Assembly (NCBI GenBank): GCA_021827245.1
Contig: JAKAWN010000040.1
Coordinates: forward strand, 1-24,501
Direction of reading: 5' to 3'
From: Acidobacteriota bacterium
Lineage (GTDB): Bacteria > Acidobacteriota > Terriglobia > UBA7540
Length of the DNA: 24,501 bases
The stretch's first letter is position 1. Every line of letters begins with the position of its first letter. The translations under genes and the position numbers were made by a program. Positions 7,472-15,382 of the stretch are shown here, one piece after another. The notes under the pieces were generated by a model. It ran no database searches, was not told the DNA's origin, and saw only the letters and a program-made list of their open reading frames with translations.

Positions 7472-8176
7472 TCATTGCTGGAGGTCGTCGTAAGAGGGGG
7501 GCGCCTTCTCGATGTAGTCGACGAAGCGTTTCACAAGAGTTTCGCGGTGAGGCGGAATTTGGGCGACGACGCGCCGGGCCTGCTGGAAGAGCATCTTATC
7601 CGGGACAACGGCCATGCCTTCCAGAGTGTCGGCAACGTACAGGCGCAGCAGCCAGTCCCATGCCTCGTGAAACCCAGCAGCTTTCACCTCCGGCCGGAAG
7701 GACGGGTCCGCGGCTCCGAGGACCTCCATCCAACGGGCCAGAACCTGCGCCTCGGCTTCATCCGGGTCGGCTGAGTATTGAGTTTGATCCAAGGTGCTGG
7801 GCATGGGAAGCTGCAGGCGGTGGCTGATATCCGCCAGGACAAACGTTCCCCACAAGTCCGGGAGACCCACAACCACATCCGGCGGCAACTTGTGTCCGGG
7901 ATCGGATGCCGGACATTTACAGCAGCGCAACAGGCCGAGAAGCGCCTCATCCACAAGCTCGGTTTTGACGCCGCCGGCGAGTTCGGCGCCGGAGGTTCTG
8001 GGGGCGCCCGGATTTTCCCTGAGAAATGATTCGGCCGGCCCGACGAGTTTCTTATCCGCCTGCTGCCGCAGGAAATCGTAGGAACACAGCGCCGTGGCGA
8101 CAATCCGCCGCCGGTTCAGGGGAAGCCTGGAAACCCAATACCAAAGCGGATTCGAAAACATATCCAGCAGCCACAT
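7472..8176 (-). CDS. Unrecognised 234-aa protein
   Basis: I do not recognise a family. The protein is mostly helical in appearance, with no signal peptide and no clear membrane segment, although the N-terminus MWLLDMFSNPLWYWVSRL is aromatic and could be amphipathic. A Cys-rich stretch LLRCCKCPASDPGHK lies near residues 82-96. The C-terminus is charged, and there is a WMEVLGAADPSFRPE helix-turn region around 149-163. Coding is supported by GAAGGGAAGTG just before the ATG at 8176, by the length, and by the absence of a credible competing ORF. It stands alone: 172 bp of featureless spacer follows, and a roughly 200-bp spacer separates it from the upstream GH79 gene. Confidence 0.7.
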   Translation of the reverse strand: MWLLDMFSNPLWYWVSRLPLNRRRIVATALCSYDFLRQQADKKLVGPAESFLRENPGAPRTSGAELAGGVKTELVDEALLGLLRCCKCPASDPGHKLPPDVVVGLPDLWGTFVLADISHRLQLPMPSTLDQTQYSADPDEAEAQVLARWMEVLGAADPSFRPEVKAAGFHEAWDWLLRLYVADTLEGMAVVPDKMLFQQARRVVAQIPPHRETLVKRFVDYIEKAPPSYDDLQQ

Positions 8177-8377
8177 TTCACTTCCCTTCTATAACACAGG
8201 AATAAGAATTGTGGCGATGCTGTTCTTGTAACTGCAGAGCCCTCAGCACCGCAAGAGCCCGCGCGGACGCGGGAACCCCAGCACGAGCAACCCAGCCACC
8301 CATTTTCTGGCCGTAGTTTATCCCTGTTTCAAAAGGCCCATAGTCTCATGTACTGCCCGTGGCTGCCAAGGTCGCCA

Positions 8378-9997
8378 TTACCGCGCCACGGAAAGCACGG
8401 CGGCGGAAGCGTTGGGCAGGGTAAACGTGTAGTCGCCATTCCTGCCCGGTGCAACGCTGCTGCTGACCGGAGTTCCGATGTGCCCGTCGCTATCGAACTG
8501 CTGCCCGCCGTAGCGGGTAGCGTCAGCCATGGAGTCGAGGCTGGGAGCCTGGAGCATCAGCAGCGACGCCGCGCCCACGTGGCCCGCCAGTTCCACCGTG
8601 ACCGGGCCGGAGGCCTTCTCATCCTTGTTAATCACGAACACATGCACCGTGCAGCCCGGGCACGCCGTGGTGGCGAAAGTGGTGATATTGGATTTGGTTG
8701 TAATCGTGGCGGGCAGAAGGTGTTCGCCCGAAGCATGCCTGGCAAACATGTACATGGCGTAGTAGAGCGGCTGCGCGACGTTGCGGTAGTGCACCTCCTT
8801 GCCGGTTTTCCAACTGAAAGTCTGGATGGGATTGTAGGCGCTGCCGCCGGTGCGATAGCTGAAATGGAAGTTGATATTTGTGTACCCGTCGCGGGCAACG
8901 TTAAACATGTAGTCGAGACTCCAGACAACGGAAGCAAAGGCGTTGCTGACGCCTGCCATGCCGCCACAGGAAGCCGAATTGGTTTCTGCCAGCGCGATGG
9001 GCAGTTTGTTCTGGTGGGCGACGGCGACGAGCTTGCGGGAAAGGTCGTCGAAGCTCTTGACGTGCGCAGGCGAAAGCAATTCCGCGACAGTCACGTTCTT
9101 TTGTCCGCAGGTTGTGGTGGTGTAATTGTGAACGGAAACGAGCTTCAGGTCAGGGCCGATGCCCTTCAATATGGTATCGAGATCGCCCGGATTCCTCCAT
9201 CCGCAGCAAACCGCCGGAGCCACAAAGTCATACTTGCGAGCAATGGGATTGGCGCGGAAGGCATGGATGTAGCCCAGCGCATCCTTCACATAATCCTTCG
9301 GCGAATATGTCTTGGGGCGTGCGGGCGTGCGCCCGAATAAATCCGGCTCATTGCCGATTTCAAAGCCAAGGATCTGATTGGCCGCGATCTCTCTGGCTAC
9401 TCCTTGCGTAACTTCGCTGCGCGCCCAGCGGGGGGAGTTCTGCCTGAGATTTAGTCCCAAAATCATGCGCCAGCCAGCAGCACCTACGGCGGTTGAGTAA
9501 AGCTTGAGCAGGCCGGGAGTGATGGGACCTTGGCACCACTTGGGATGAGGAGCGGCCTTGGGATTCCAGCAGGTGTTGTCCTGGCTGTTGCCACCCAGGC
9601 GCAGTACACCGGGACCCAGGTATTTCATGAATGTGAAGAAACCGGTGTTGGGAGCACCGGGATCGCCCAGAACGTACGCCAGTTGAGCGTCAGCAGGCAC
9701 GCCTGGCGGCGGCTGGATACTCCCGCGCGCCTGCGCAGTGGGAGTCGGAAGGCCCATGCCGGCTGTGGATACCTCATTGCTGAAACCGAGAAAATCTTTG
9801 GGAATCTGGGCGCCGAGTTGTTGCGTGTTGACGCTGACCGTTGCCACGGGCTGCACCGGCGCAGCGCAGGACGCTAGAATGAGGAACGACGAGAAAACAG
9901 CCGCGAGGGCGCAGAGAGCCGGTCCGGCAGTCCTTCGGCGGCTTGCAACCAGGCCCGGCAGGGGGCGTTCCGGCCCGCTGTCTTTTGATATGTGCAT
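8378..9997 (-). CDS. GH79-type glycoside hydrolase lipoprotein
   Basis: This 539-aa protein resembles GH79 retaining beta-glucuronidases/heparanases. It has an N-terminal signal with lipobox LASC (lipid-attachment Cys44), so it is probably anchored to a membrane facing the periplasm or exterior. The (beta/alpha)8 domain spans about 55-440. Its likely acid/base is Glu217 in FEIGNEPDLF and its likely nucleophile is Glu338 in IALAETNS. The rest (about 445-539) forms the C-terminal beta-sandwich typical of the family. Several cysteines in the barrel suggest disulfides. The start at 9997 has AGGAGG seven bases upstream; a longer in-frame ATG at 10051 does not. A promoter and a LacI-like operator lie upstream, suggesting sugar-responsive control. 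The exact glycan is unknown; uronic-acid-containing plant or bacterial polymers are plausible. Confidence 0.85.
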   Translation of the reverse strand: MHISKDSGPERPLPGLVASRRRTAGPALCALAAVFSSFLILASCAAPVQPVATVSVNTQQLGAQIPKDFLGFSNEVSTAGMGLPTPTAQARGSIQPPPGVPADAQLAYVLGDPGAPNTGFFTFMKYLGPGVLRLGGNSQDNTCWNPKAAPHPKWCQGPITPGLLKLYSTAVGAAGWRMILGLNLRQNSPRWARSEVTQGVAREIAANQILGFEIGNEPDLFGRTPARPKTYSPKDYVKDALGYIHAFRANPIARKYDFVAPAVCCGWRNPGDLDTILKGIGPDLKLVSVHNYTTTTCGQKNVTVAELLSPAHVKSFDDLSRKLVAVAHQNKLPIALAETNSASCGGMAGVSNAFASVVWSLDYMFNVARDGYTNINFHFSYRTGGSAYNPIQTFSWKTGKEVHYRNVAQPLYYAMYMFARHASGEHLLPATITTKSNITTFATTACPGCTVHVFVINKDEKASGPVTVELAGHVGAASLLMLQAPSLDSMADATRYGGQQFDSDGHIGTPVSSSVAPGRNGDYTFTLPNASAAVLSVAR

Positions 9998-10081
9998 GGC
10001 AAGACCTCCTGTGACGGCCGCGCGTAGATCAACCTGCTCCAAGACATGCAAGCGGTCCAGCAGCCGCGTTTTCCACCGGAG

Positions 10082-10110
10082 CTTGTATCACTTTATGCAA
10101 CCTAATTCAA
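10082..10110 (-). promoter_or_regulatory. Predicted promoter of the GH79 gene
   Basis: On the minus strand, TTGAAT (10110-10105), 17 bp and TACAAG (10087-10082) match the sigma70 consensus at 4/6 each. The start would be near 10075, giving a leader of about 78 nt. Confidence 0.4.
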
Positions 10111-10112
10111 CC

Positions 10113-10126
10113 GTAAACCGGTTTGC
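10113..10126. promoter_or_regulatory. LacI-family-like operator
   Basis: The perfect 10-bp palindrome AAACCGGTTT (10115-10124), extended by a pairing G/C, has the central CG and A/T arms of LacI/GalR-family sites. It lies directly upstream of the -35 element of the GH79 promoter. No LacI gene is in the window, so the regulator would be elsewhere. Confidence 0.45.
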
Positions 10127-10221
10127 TCGCGGCGGAACGGAAGCAAGCTGCAGGATTGGAAATCAAGACACTACGCTAAATCACAGGCCGGAGTTCCAGC
10201 GGGCCGCGGTACGCGATTTGG

Positions 10222-10253
10222 CAAAAAAAGGGGGCATCTTTTTGAGATGCCCC
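10222..10253 (-). terminator. Strong intrinsic terminator of the small secreted protein gene
   Basis: On the minus strand, GGGGCATCT and AGATGCCCC form a perfect 9-bp stem with a 5-nt loop, followed by C and seven T residues (10229-10223). It lies about 40 bp after the stop of the 124-aa gene. Confidence 0.9.
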
Positions 10254-10292
10254 GGTATAAGGAGGAACGAAATTACAGCTTTAAATTATTCG

Positions 10293-10667
10293 CTACCAGA
10301 TGACGTGCCACAACTTTTGGGCGCCCTGCGCCATGGTGTGCGGAGCCCGCTTAGCCCCGTAATAGATAGCAGCGCCACCATCCTTGGCCCCATTGGTGGT
10401 TACCTGGCCTGCATGGACCAGCGCATTCTTGACCGAATTTCCTGCATTGTTCGCCGCCGGTCCGGCATCCGTCTGGATCTTGTTGACCGCTGCCTGTCCG
10501 CCGGCAGCCGTCGCAGCAGCCGCTACCGCCGTCCCTTTGGCAATCATCTTCCCTGCATAGCGGATTGCGCCAGCCCTGGCAACGGGCGCCATCCACGCAA
10601 ACATCGTAATGGCCAGGCCGACCATGGCAGCTTTCAGGAATTTACGAGATACCAGCTTCAGCGACAT
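10293..10667 (-). CDS. Small secreted Ala/Gly-rich protein (124 aa)
   Basis: The function is not recognised. The protein has a classical signal peptide: MSLKLVSRKFLKAAM, then a hydrophobic core, then a cleavage motif APVARA at about residues 27-32. The predicted mature chain is about 92 residues, rich in Ala, Gly, Asn and Lys, without cysteines. It contains AVAAAATAAGGQAA and ends in QKLWHVIW with an aromatic tail. It is probably periplasmic or extracellular. The start at 10667 is chosen because GAGGTGA precedes it and the signal peptide begins there; an in-frame ATG at 10718 is weaker. The gene forms its own transcription unit, with good -10 elements upstream and a very strong terminator downstream. 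Abundant small structural or stress proteins share these traits, but a specific role cannot be assigned. Confidence 0.75.
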   Translation of the reverse strand: MSLKLVSRKFLKAAMVGLAITMFAWMAPVARAGAIRYAGKMIAKGTAVAAAATAAGGQAAVNKIQTDAGPAANNAGNSVKNALVHAGQVTTNGAKDGGAAIYYGAKRAPHTMAQGAQKLWHVIW

Positions 10668-10733
10668 AGTCCATTCACCTCGATTTAGCGTTTGTTCATG
10701 ATCCCAACATCCGTGCAAGCAAGTTCCGTGCCG

Positions 10734-10783
10734 ATTGTATCATTTGTCACAATCATTATCGCTTAAAATCTTTAAGTTCTGAA
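10734..10783 (-). promoter_or_regulatory. Promoter region of the small secreted protein gene
   Basis: Two candidates are seen on the minus strand. One is TTCAGA (10783-10778), 17 bp, GATAAT (10760-10755). The other is an extended -10, TGATACAAT (10742-10734). Either gives a leader of about 60-85 nt. I cannot decide which is used. Confidence 0.45.
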
Positions 10784-10946
10784 CCTTAACTCCATTCACG
10801 GTATTTGCAGCGCCCCCTCCGTTCCAAGAACTGCGAGGCAATTCCGCCGCGCAGCGTGTAGATTCAGGACGCCGCCAGAGCAGAAACTGCTCGGGGCCAC
10901 GCCGTGCACAATCGCCATACATTTTTTGAGATGACGGTCAGGGCCT

Positions 10947-11004
10947 TGCGGTTGCCGCGCAAGGGGACATTTCTAAAGAGCTTTGACATGCGGTTGCCGC
11001 GCAA
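10947..11004 (+). repeat. Two direct copies of a 16-bp element, 42-bp period
   Basis: TGCGGTTGCCGCGCAA occurs at 10947-10962 and 10989-11004. Each copy is followed three bases later by GACA. Each is internally symmetric (TGCG...CGCA). The stretch between contains GGGGACATTTCTA, which to my memory resembles termini of some insertion sequences; no transposase is present. Confidence 0.75.
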
Positions 11005-11005
11005 A

Positions 11006-11034
11006 TTGACACCTCCAAACCGGTATGTTAGTTT
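11006..11034 (+). promoter_or_regulatory. Possible tldD promoter
   Basis: A perfect TTGACA (11006-11011), 17 bp and TAGTTT (11029-11034) precede tldD. The -10 is weak. The -35 abuts the second copy of the 16-bp repeat, so the repeat could affect expression. Confidence 0.35.
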
Positions 11035-11104
11035 GAAATTTCAGGTGGCTGGCCCTCGACGAAGCACACCTCCAGGGTAAAGTTCCACACCACAGGCAAA
11101 GATC

Positions 11105-12559
11105 ATGGCAGCGAATGACAGATTTTTCTTCGACCGTTATGGACTGACCGCGGCGGACCCGGAGCGCTACCTGGGGGAAGCGCTTTCCGACGGAGGAGAT
11201 TACGCAGACCTCTATTTTGAGCACACCACTTCCACTTCCCTGCTGGTAGATGAGTCCCTCGTCAAGTCCGCGCTGGAAGGCATTTCAATGGGTTGCGGCG
11301 TGCGGGTCCTGGCCGGAGAGCAGACGGGCTACGCCTACACAGACGATCTGGCGCCGGAAAAAATCCTGAAGGCCGCGCGGATTGCGGCACGCATCGCCAG
11401 CGGGCCGGCAAGCGTTTCAACCGTGGGACTTGCGAGCGTCCAGCCGCCCAGGGATCTCTATCCCGTAGCCGCGCCATCGACTGAGAGCGCTCTGCGCGAC
11501 CGGCTGGAACTGGTGCGGCGCGCCGATGTTGCCGCGCGGGCCCACGATCCCAGAATCTCACAAGTGCGGGTAAATTACGCCGACCAGAGCCGCCACGTGC
11601 TGCTTGCGGGCTCCGATGGGCGGATCGTGACAGACTTCCAGCCGCTGGTTCGGCTGAGCGTTTATGTGATCGCCCAGGAAAATGACAAACTACGCTCCGG
11701 CACTTATGGTGGCGGGGGGCGCGTAGGCCTCGAGTTTTTTGAAGGCGAAAGAAGCCCCGAAAAGTTTGCGCAGGAGGCCGCGCGGCAGGCGATTGTGCAG
11801 CTCGACGCCAAAGAGGCGCCGGCGGGCGAGATGCAGGTGGTGCTGGGTCCGGGCTGGCCGGGGATCTTGCTGCACGAAGCTGTCGGACACGGGCTCGAGG
11901 CCGACTTCAATCGCAAGGGCATTTCAGCTTTTTCAGGAAGGATCGGCCAGAAGGTCGCTGCCGAATTGTGCACTGTGGTGGATGACGGGACCATTCCCTC
12001 GCGGCGAGGATCGCTGAACGTGGACGACGAAGGCGAGCCCACGCACAAGAATATTCTGATCGAAAACGGCACGCTCGCCGGTTACCTGCAAGACAAAATC
12101 AGCGCTGACCAGTTGAAGGCCACGCGCACGGGAAACGGCCGCCGCGAAAGCTACGAGCACATCCCGATGCCGCGCATGACCAATACATACATGCTGGCGG
12201 GCCAGGACGATCCCGCGGAAATCATACGCTCGGTGCAACACGGCCTTTACGCGGTGCACTTCGGCGGCGGGCAGGTGGACATCACTAGCGGCAAATTCGT
12301 CTTTTCGGCCTCCGAGGCCTACCTGATCGAGGACGGCAAGGTCACGGCACCGGTGCGCGGCGCAACACTGATCGGCGATGGGCCGACCGTACTGACCAAT
12401 GTCACTGCCGTCGGCAATGACTTGCAGCTTGATCCGGGCATCGGCACATGCGGCAAAGACGGCCAGAGCGTCCCGGTGGGCGTGGGCATTCCGACCATCA
12501 AGATCAGCCGGCTGACTGTGGGCGGGACAGCAGCGCGCGGCATGCAGTCGTTTACTTAG
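11105..12559 (+). CDS. tldD: TldD metalloprotease subunit
   Basis: This is the 484-aa active subunit of the TldD/TldE(PmbA) heterodimeric metalloprotease, a cytoplasmic enzyme that degrades unfolded short peptides and in some bacteria matures peptide antibiotics or removes antitoxins. The zinc motif HEAVGH is at 257-262 (LLHEAVGHGLEAD), and the third ligand is probably Cys449 in GIGTCGKDGQS, as in E. coli TldD. The length matches the family. The ATG at 11105 has only a weak upstream site. pmbA follows 91 bp downstream on the same strand, the standard partnership. Nothing odd is seen in the protein. Confidence 0.96.
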   Translation: MAANDRFFFDRYGLTAADPERYLGEALSDGGDYADLYFEHTTSTSLLVDESLVKSALEGISMGCGVRVLAGEQTGYAYTDDLAPEKILKAARIAARIASGPASVSTVGLASVQPPRDLYPVAAPSTESALRDRLELVRRADVAARAHDPRISQVRVNYADQSRHVLLAGSDGRIVTDFQPLVRLSVYVIAQENDKLRSGTYGGGGRVGLEFFEGERSPEKFAQEAARQAIVQLDAKEAPAGEMQVVLGPGWPGILLHEAVGHGLEADFNRKGISAFSGRIGQKVAAELCTVVDDGTIPSRRGSLNVDDEGEPTHKNILIENGTLAGYLQDKISADQLKATRTGNGRRESYEHIPMPRMTNTYMLAGQDDPAEIIRSVQHGLYAVHFGGGQVDITSGKFVFSASEAYLIEDGKVTAPVRGATLIGDGPTVLTNVTAVGNDLQLDPGIGTCGKDGQSVPVGVGIPTIKISRLTVGGTAARGMQSFT

Positions 12560-12581
12560 CCGGGAGCATGATGGCATTTTT

Positions 12582-12633
12582 GTAACGGCGATCCATTAGC
12601 GCCGAAGGGCCGGCGATCACAGACCGGCGTTAC
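12582..12633. repeat. Imperfect palindrome in the tldD-pmbA spacer
   Basis: The arms GTAACGGCGATC (12582-12593) and GACCGGCGTTAC (12622-12633) pair at 10 of 12 positions. CGGCGATC also recurs directly at 12586 and 12611. There is no T tract after it, so it is not an obvious terminator. Confidence 0.5.
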
Positions 12634-12650
12634 TCAATCCTGGAACTTCT

Positions 12651-14009
12651 ATGGCAGAGCTAGACCTCGAACAAATCGCGATAGATCTGATTGACAAGGC
12701 GACGACCGCCGGCGCCAGCGCCGCCGATGTAGTGGTGTTGGAAGGCGAAGAGTTTTCCACTACGCTGCGCCTGGGAAAAATTGAAAAGCTGAAAGAGGCA
12801 TCCTCCAAGGGCCTGGGTCTCCGCGTCTTTATTGGCACACAGAGCGCTTCAGCTTTTTCAAGCGACTTCTCACCCGCCTCGGTCGGGATGCTGGTGGAGC
12901 GAACTCTGGAAATGGCGCGGGAGACTTCCGAGGACCCGGCGAGCAGCCTTCCCGAGGCCAGATTGCTGGGCCGCTACGAAGGCGATCTGCAACTCTACTG
13001 CCCCGACGTCGCCGCCTTCCCAACCGAAGAACGTATTGCCTATGCGCGCCGCGCTGAGGAAGCGGCGATGGCCTCGGACCCTCGCATCAGGAACTCCGAG
13101 GGGGCATGGTTCGAATCGAACGTCGGCACCAAGATCTATGCCAACTCGGCAGGATTTGCGGGCGGCTACCGCGCGTCCTACTGCTCGGTAGCTGTTTCGC
13201 CTATTGCCCAGGCCGAACCGGGCGATGGCATGGAGCGAGACTACTGGTATTCGGTGGCTCGAAGCGTGGCGGCGCTGGATTCGCCGGAAGCAGTCGGCCG
13301 CAAGGCGGCGGAACGGGCACTCAGGCGGCTGGGCGCTCGCAAGGTTTCTACCCGGCAGGTACCGGTGGTTTTCGACTCCGAAACTGCTTCCTCGCTAGTT
13401 GGCCACATTTTTAGTGCAGTGCGTGGCGACGCCATCTACCGAAAAGCCAGCTTCCTGACGGGCAAGCTGGGCGAGAAGATCGGCGGAGAAAACTTGACCG
13501 TGCTCGACGACGGTTTGCGCCCGGGCGGATTTGGCTCGCGGCCTTTTGACGACGAGGGCATTCCCGCTTCAACGACCACGGTGATTGAACGCGGCGTGCT
13601 AAGGAACTACCTGCTGAATTCCTACGCGGCGCGAAAGCTTGGCCTCGAAACGACCGGCAATGCATCGCGCGCGCTGGCCGGAGCACCCAGCGTGGGGCCC
13701 AAGAATTTCTACCTGCAGCCGGGGACTCACTCGCCGGAGGAAATCATCCGCTCCGTCAAAGAGGGATTCTACGTGACAGAACTGATCGGCTTCGGTGTAA
13801 ACATCGTGACCGGCGACTACTCGCGCGGCGCCGCCGGATTGTGGATTGAAAACGGCGAGCTCACATATCCGGTCCATGAAGTGACCATCGGCGGCAACCT
13901 GCAGGATATTCTGACTCACATCGAGATGATCGGAAACGATCTGGAATTCCGGCGCGCCGTGACTTCACCCACCTTGCGGGTGGGCGGCCTGACGGTGGCA
14001 GGTGCATAA
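12651..14009 (+). CDS. pmbA: TldE/PmbA protease subunit
   Basis: This is the 452-aa non-catalytic partner of TldD; together they form the peptide-degrading heterodimer. It lacks an HExxxH motif, as expected for TldE. Family hallmarks include VFIGTQSASAFSSDF near residues 59-73, RPFDDEGIPASTTTVIE near 302-318, GDYSRGAAGLWIENGE near 387-402 and HIEMIGNDLEF near 426-436. The length and the order after tldD match the family. The ATG at 12651 has only a weak GGA upstream and the protein begins in typical style. The operon with tldD is plausible despite the 91-bp spacer containing a palindrome. Confidence 0.95.
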   Translation: MAELDLEQIAIDLIDKATTAGASAADVVVLEGEEFSTTLRLGKIEKLKEASSKGLGLRVFIGTQSASAFSSDFSPASVGMLVERTLEMARETSEDPASSLPEARLLGRYEGDLQLYCPDVAAFPTEERIAYARRAEEAAMASDPRIRNSEGAWFESNVGTKIYANSAGFAGGYRASYCSVAVSPIAQAEPGDGMERDYWYSVARSVAALDSPEAVGRKAAERALRRLGARKVSTRQVPVVFDSETASSLVGHIFSAVRGDAIYRKASFLTGKLGEKIGGENLTVLDDGLRPGGFGSRPFDDEGIPASTTTVIERGVLRNYLLNSYAARKLGLETTGNASRALAGAPSVGPKNFYLQPGTHSPEEIIRSVKEGFYVTELIGFGVNIVTGDYSRGAAGLWIENGELTYPVHEVTIGGNLQDILTHIEMIGNDLEFRRAVTSPTLRVGGLTVAGA

Positions 14010-14057
14010 AGGCTTGCCCCTCAACGGTAGCCCGCAACGGTGGCATAATACAGCCCT

Positions 14058-14540
14058 ATGCACAGAAATTCATGTTTGAGCTTGTCCGCTTCCGCCATGC
14101 GCCGCAGTATTCGGAATTCGGTGGCAGCGATGGCGGTCGCTTTTGCAGTTGCCAGCCTTGCCGGCTGCAGCAGCACAAGGCGGACCGCGAAGTCACCTCC
14201 CACGCCGGAAGAAAAGGCCTACCTGCAAGATCTGCAGTTCGCAACAGGCCGCGTGGAGGCCGCAAGAAACTTTCTGGGCCATACCGTAACAACCTTTCAG
14301 TCTCAGGTGACGAATAAAGGGAAGAAGACGGTCCTCTACATTGAAATCAATCTGACCTTTTACGATATCGATGGGAAGACCGTCGAGCAGAAAAAAGCGT
14401 ATCCCGTTGGCGGCGCCACGCCGCCGCTGAATCCCGGCGAAACGCGGCCTTTCCAGGTGTCATTCGACCAGGTTCCCGACCTCTGGAACCAAGCGCCACC
14501 CAAGATCACTCCGGTGCGCGTCGTTCTGGCCGGCGAGTAG
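14058..14540 (+). CDS. Small lipoprotein with beta-rich domain
   Basis: This 160-aa predicted lipoprotein has signal RRSIRNSVAAMAVAFAVASLAGC with lipobox LAGC (Cys37 from the first ATG). The mature part has one domain: FQSQVTNKGKKTVLYIEINLTFYD, then DGKTVEQKKAYP, then LNPGETRPFQVSFDQVP. This pattern is typical of FxLYD/DUF2393-like Ig-fold domains of unknown function. The start is uncertain. ATG 14058 is only nine bases after a CATAAT -10-like sequence, and ATG 14097 gives a shorter, more normal signal; neither has a Shine-Dalgarno sequence. It follows pmbA by 48 bp and could be in the same transcript. It converges with the phosphoesterase gene. Confidence 0.75.
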   Translation: MHRNSCLSLSASAMRRSIRNSVAAMAVAFAVASLAGCSSTRRTAKSPPTPEEKAYLQDLQFATGRVEAARNFLGHTVTTFQSQVTNKGKKTVLYIEINLTFYDIDGKTVEQKKAYPVGGATPPLNPGETRPFQVSFDQVPDLWNQAPPKITPVRVVLAGE

Positions 14541-14616
14541 CAACTTCGACCCGCACGCCTGGCCGGAAATCGGGTGAGTCGCGCAGCATAACACATTCCT
14601 GAGCCGCTCGCGCAGA

Positions 14617-15363
14617 TCAGCGCCCGGCTTCCAGCCGTTCGATCAGCGGTTCGGGCAAACCTTCCTTGCGCATCTTCTCCTGGGTCGCCGCCAGGTCGTA
14701 AGGCGTCCGATAAAACTCCACGCGCTTCTGCTGAAGGTCCAGGATGGCGAAAGCCGCCCGCCAGTCGCCGTCCCGCGGCTGCCCGATCGAGCCGGGATTG
14801 ATCAGGTATCGCGTACGTTCCTGAAGAATAATGCCTGTAGGTTCGTCGTCCTGGATGGCAGGCAAGGAAATGGGCTGAAGCCGCCTGTCGGGTGTCAGCA
14901 GGAATCCACCCTGCTGATGGCTATGCCCGAAAAAAACCAGCGGAGCAGTTGCTACCCGAAAGGCTTGAGCCGCACCCAGCAAGTCAAAGATGTATTCATC
15001 CTCATCAACCGGTGAGCCGTGAACCAGCTCGATGCTGTCCACCTGGACGGGTCCGCCCGGAAGGGCGCGGAGAAACTCGAAATTCTCTGGAATAAGCTGA
15101 GTACGGGTCCACTCCGCCGCCATGCGCGCAAGAAAGTTGAAGTCTTCGGCGTCCGTCAGGCCGCAGCAGGCTTTGTCATGATTGCCGCGCACTATAACCC
15201 GGGCAAGCGGCCGAATACGGCTGATCACCGGATTGGGGTCAGGACCGTAGCCGACCACGTCTCCCAGGCACAAGACCTGCTCGTACTTGCCCTCGGCAAG
15301 CTTGAGGGATTCCTCAAGAGCTTCGAGATTCGAATGGATATCACTCAGGATGAGATAGCGCAA
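14617..15363 (-). CDS. Metallophosphoesterase (TTG start)
   Basis: This 248-aa calcineurin-like phosphoesterase resembles the YfcE/MJ0936 group and is predicted to be a cytoplasmic phosphodiesterase or phosphatase. The dimetal motifs are in order: SDIHSN (Asp8, His10), LGDVVGYGPDP, RGNHDKACCG, LVHGSP and FFGHSHQQGG. I start it at the TTG at 15363, giving (M)RYLILSDIHSN, because GGAGGG lies just upstream and a TATAAT box lies at 15388-15383. The open frame extends to an ATG at 15513, but that would place the promoter inside the gene and add a non-conserved leader. The substrate is unknown. Confidence 0.9.
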   Translation of the reverse strand: MRYLILSDIHSNLEALEESLKLAEGKYEQVLCLGDVVGYGPDPNPVISRIRPLARVIVRGNHDKACCGLTDAEDFNFLARMAAEWTRTQLIPENFEFLRALPGGPVQVDSIELVHGSPVDEDEYIFDLLGAAQAFRVATAPLVFFGHSHQQGGFLLTPDRRLQPISLPAIQDDEPTGIILQERTRYLINPGSIGQPRDGDWRAAFAILDLQQKRVEFYRTPYDLAATQEKMRKEGLPEPLIERLEAGR

Positions 15364-15382
15364 ACAGCCCTCCGCGTCCCTG

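Larger units (their letters stand above)
10668..11104. other. 437-bp divergent spacer
   Basis: No credible gene is seen. The left part holds the promoter of the 124-aa gene (minus strand). The right part holds a two-copy 16-bp repeat and a possible tldD promoter. Positions 10784-10946 show nothing I can name. Confidence 0.7.

Noticed and set aside
8258..8273. CCCGCG-CGGA-CGCGGG hairpin after the GH79 gene
   Set aside because: It is GC-rich symmetry with no T tract on either strand, about 105 bp past the stop. It is too short to call a terminator.
8348..9340. 330-aa plus-strand frame opposite the GH79 gene
   Set aside because: The GH79 catalytic motifs, lipobox and ribosome site are on the minus strand. 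The antisense frame has no recognisable domain.
9738..10688. 316-aa plus-strand frame spanning the GH79 5' end and the small secreted gene
   Set aside because: It crosses a perfect minus-strand terminator and two minus-strand genes with signal peptides. The protein is Arg/Ser-rich without motifs.
10947..11004. Repeat pair as a CRISPR array
   Set aside because: There are only two 16-bp units with a 26-bp interval, no cas genes and no further units.
10293..14009. The small secreted protein plus tldD/pmbA as a peptide-antibiotic maturation system
   Set aside because: TldD/TldE mature peptides in some systems, but the small gene is divergent, has its own terminator and a Sec signal, and no modifying enzyme or exporter is nearby. 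The pair is also common housekeeping.
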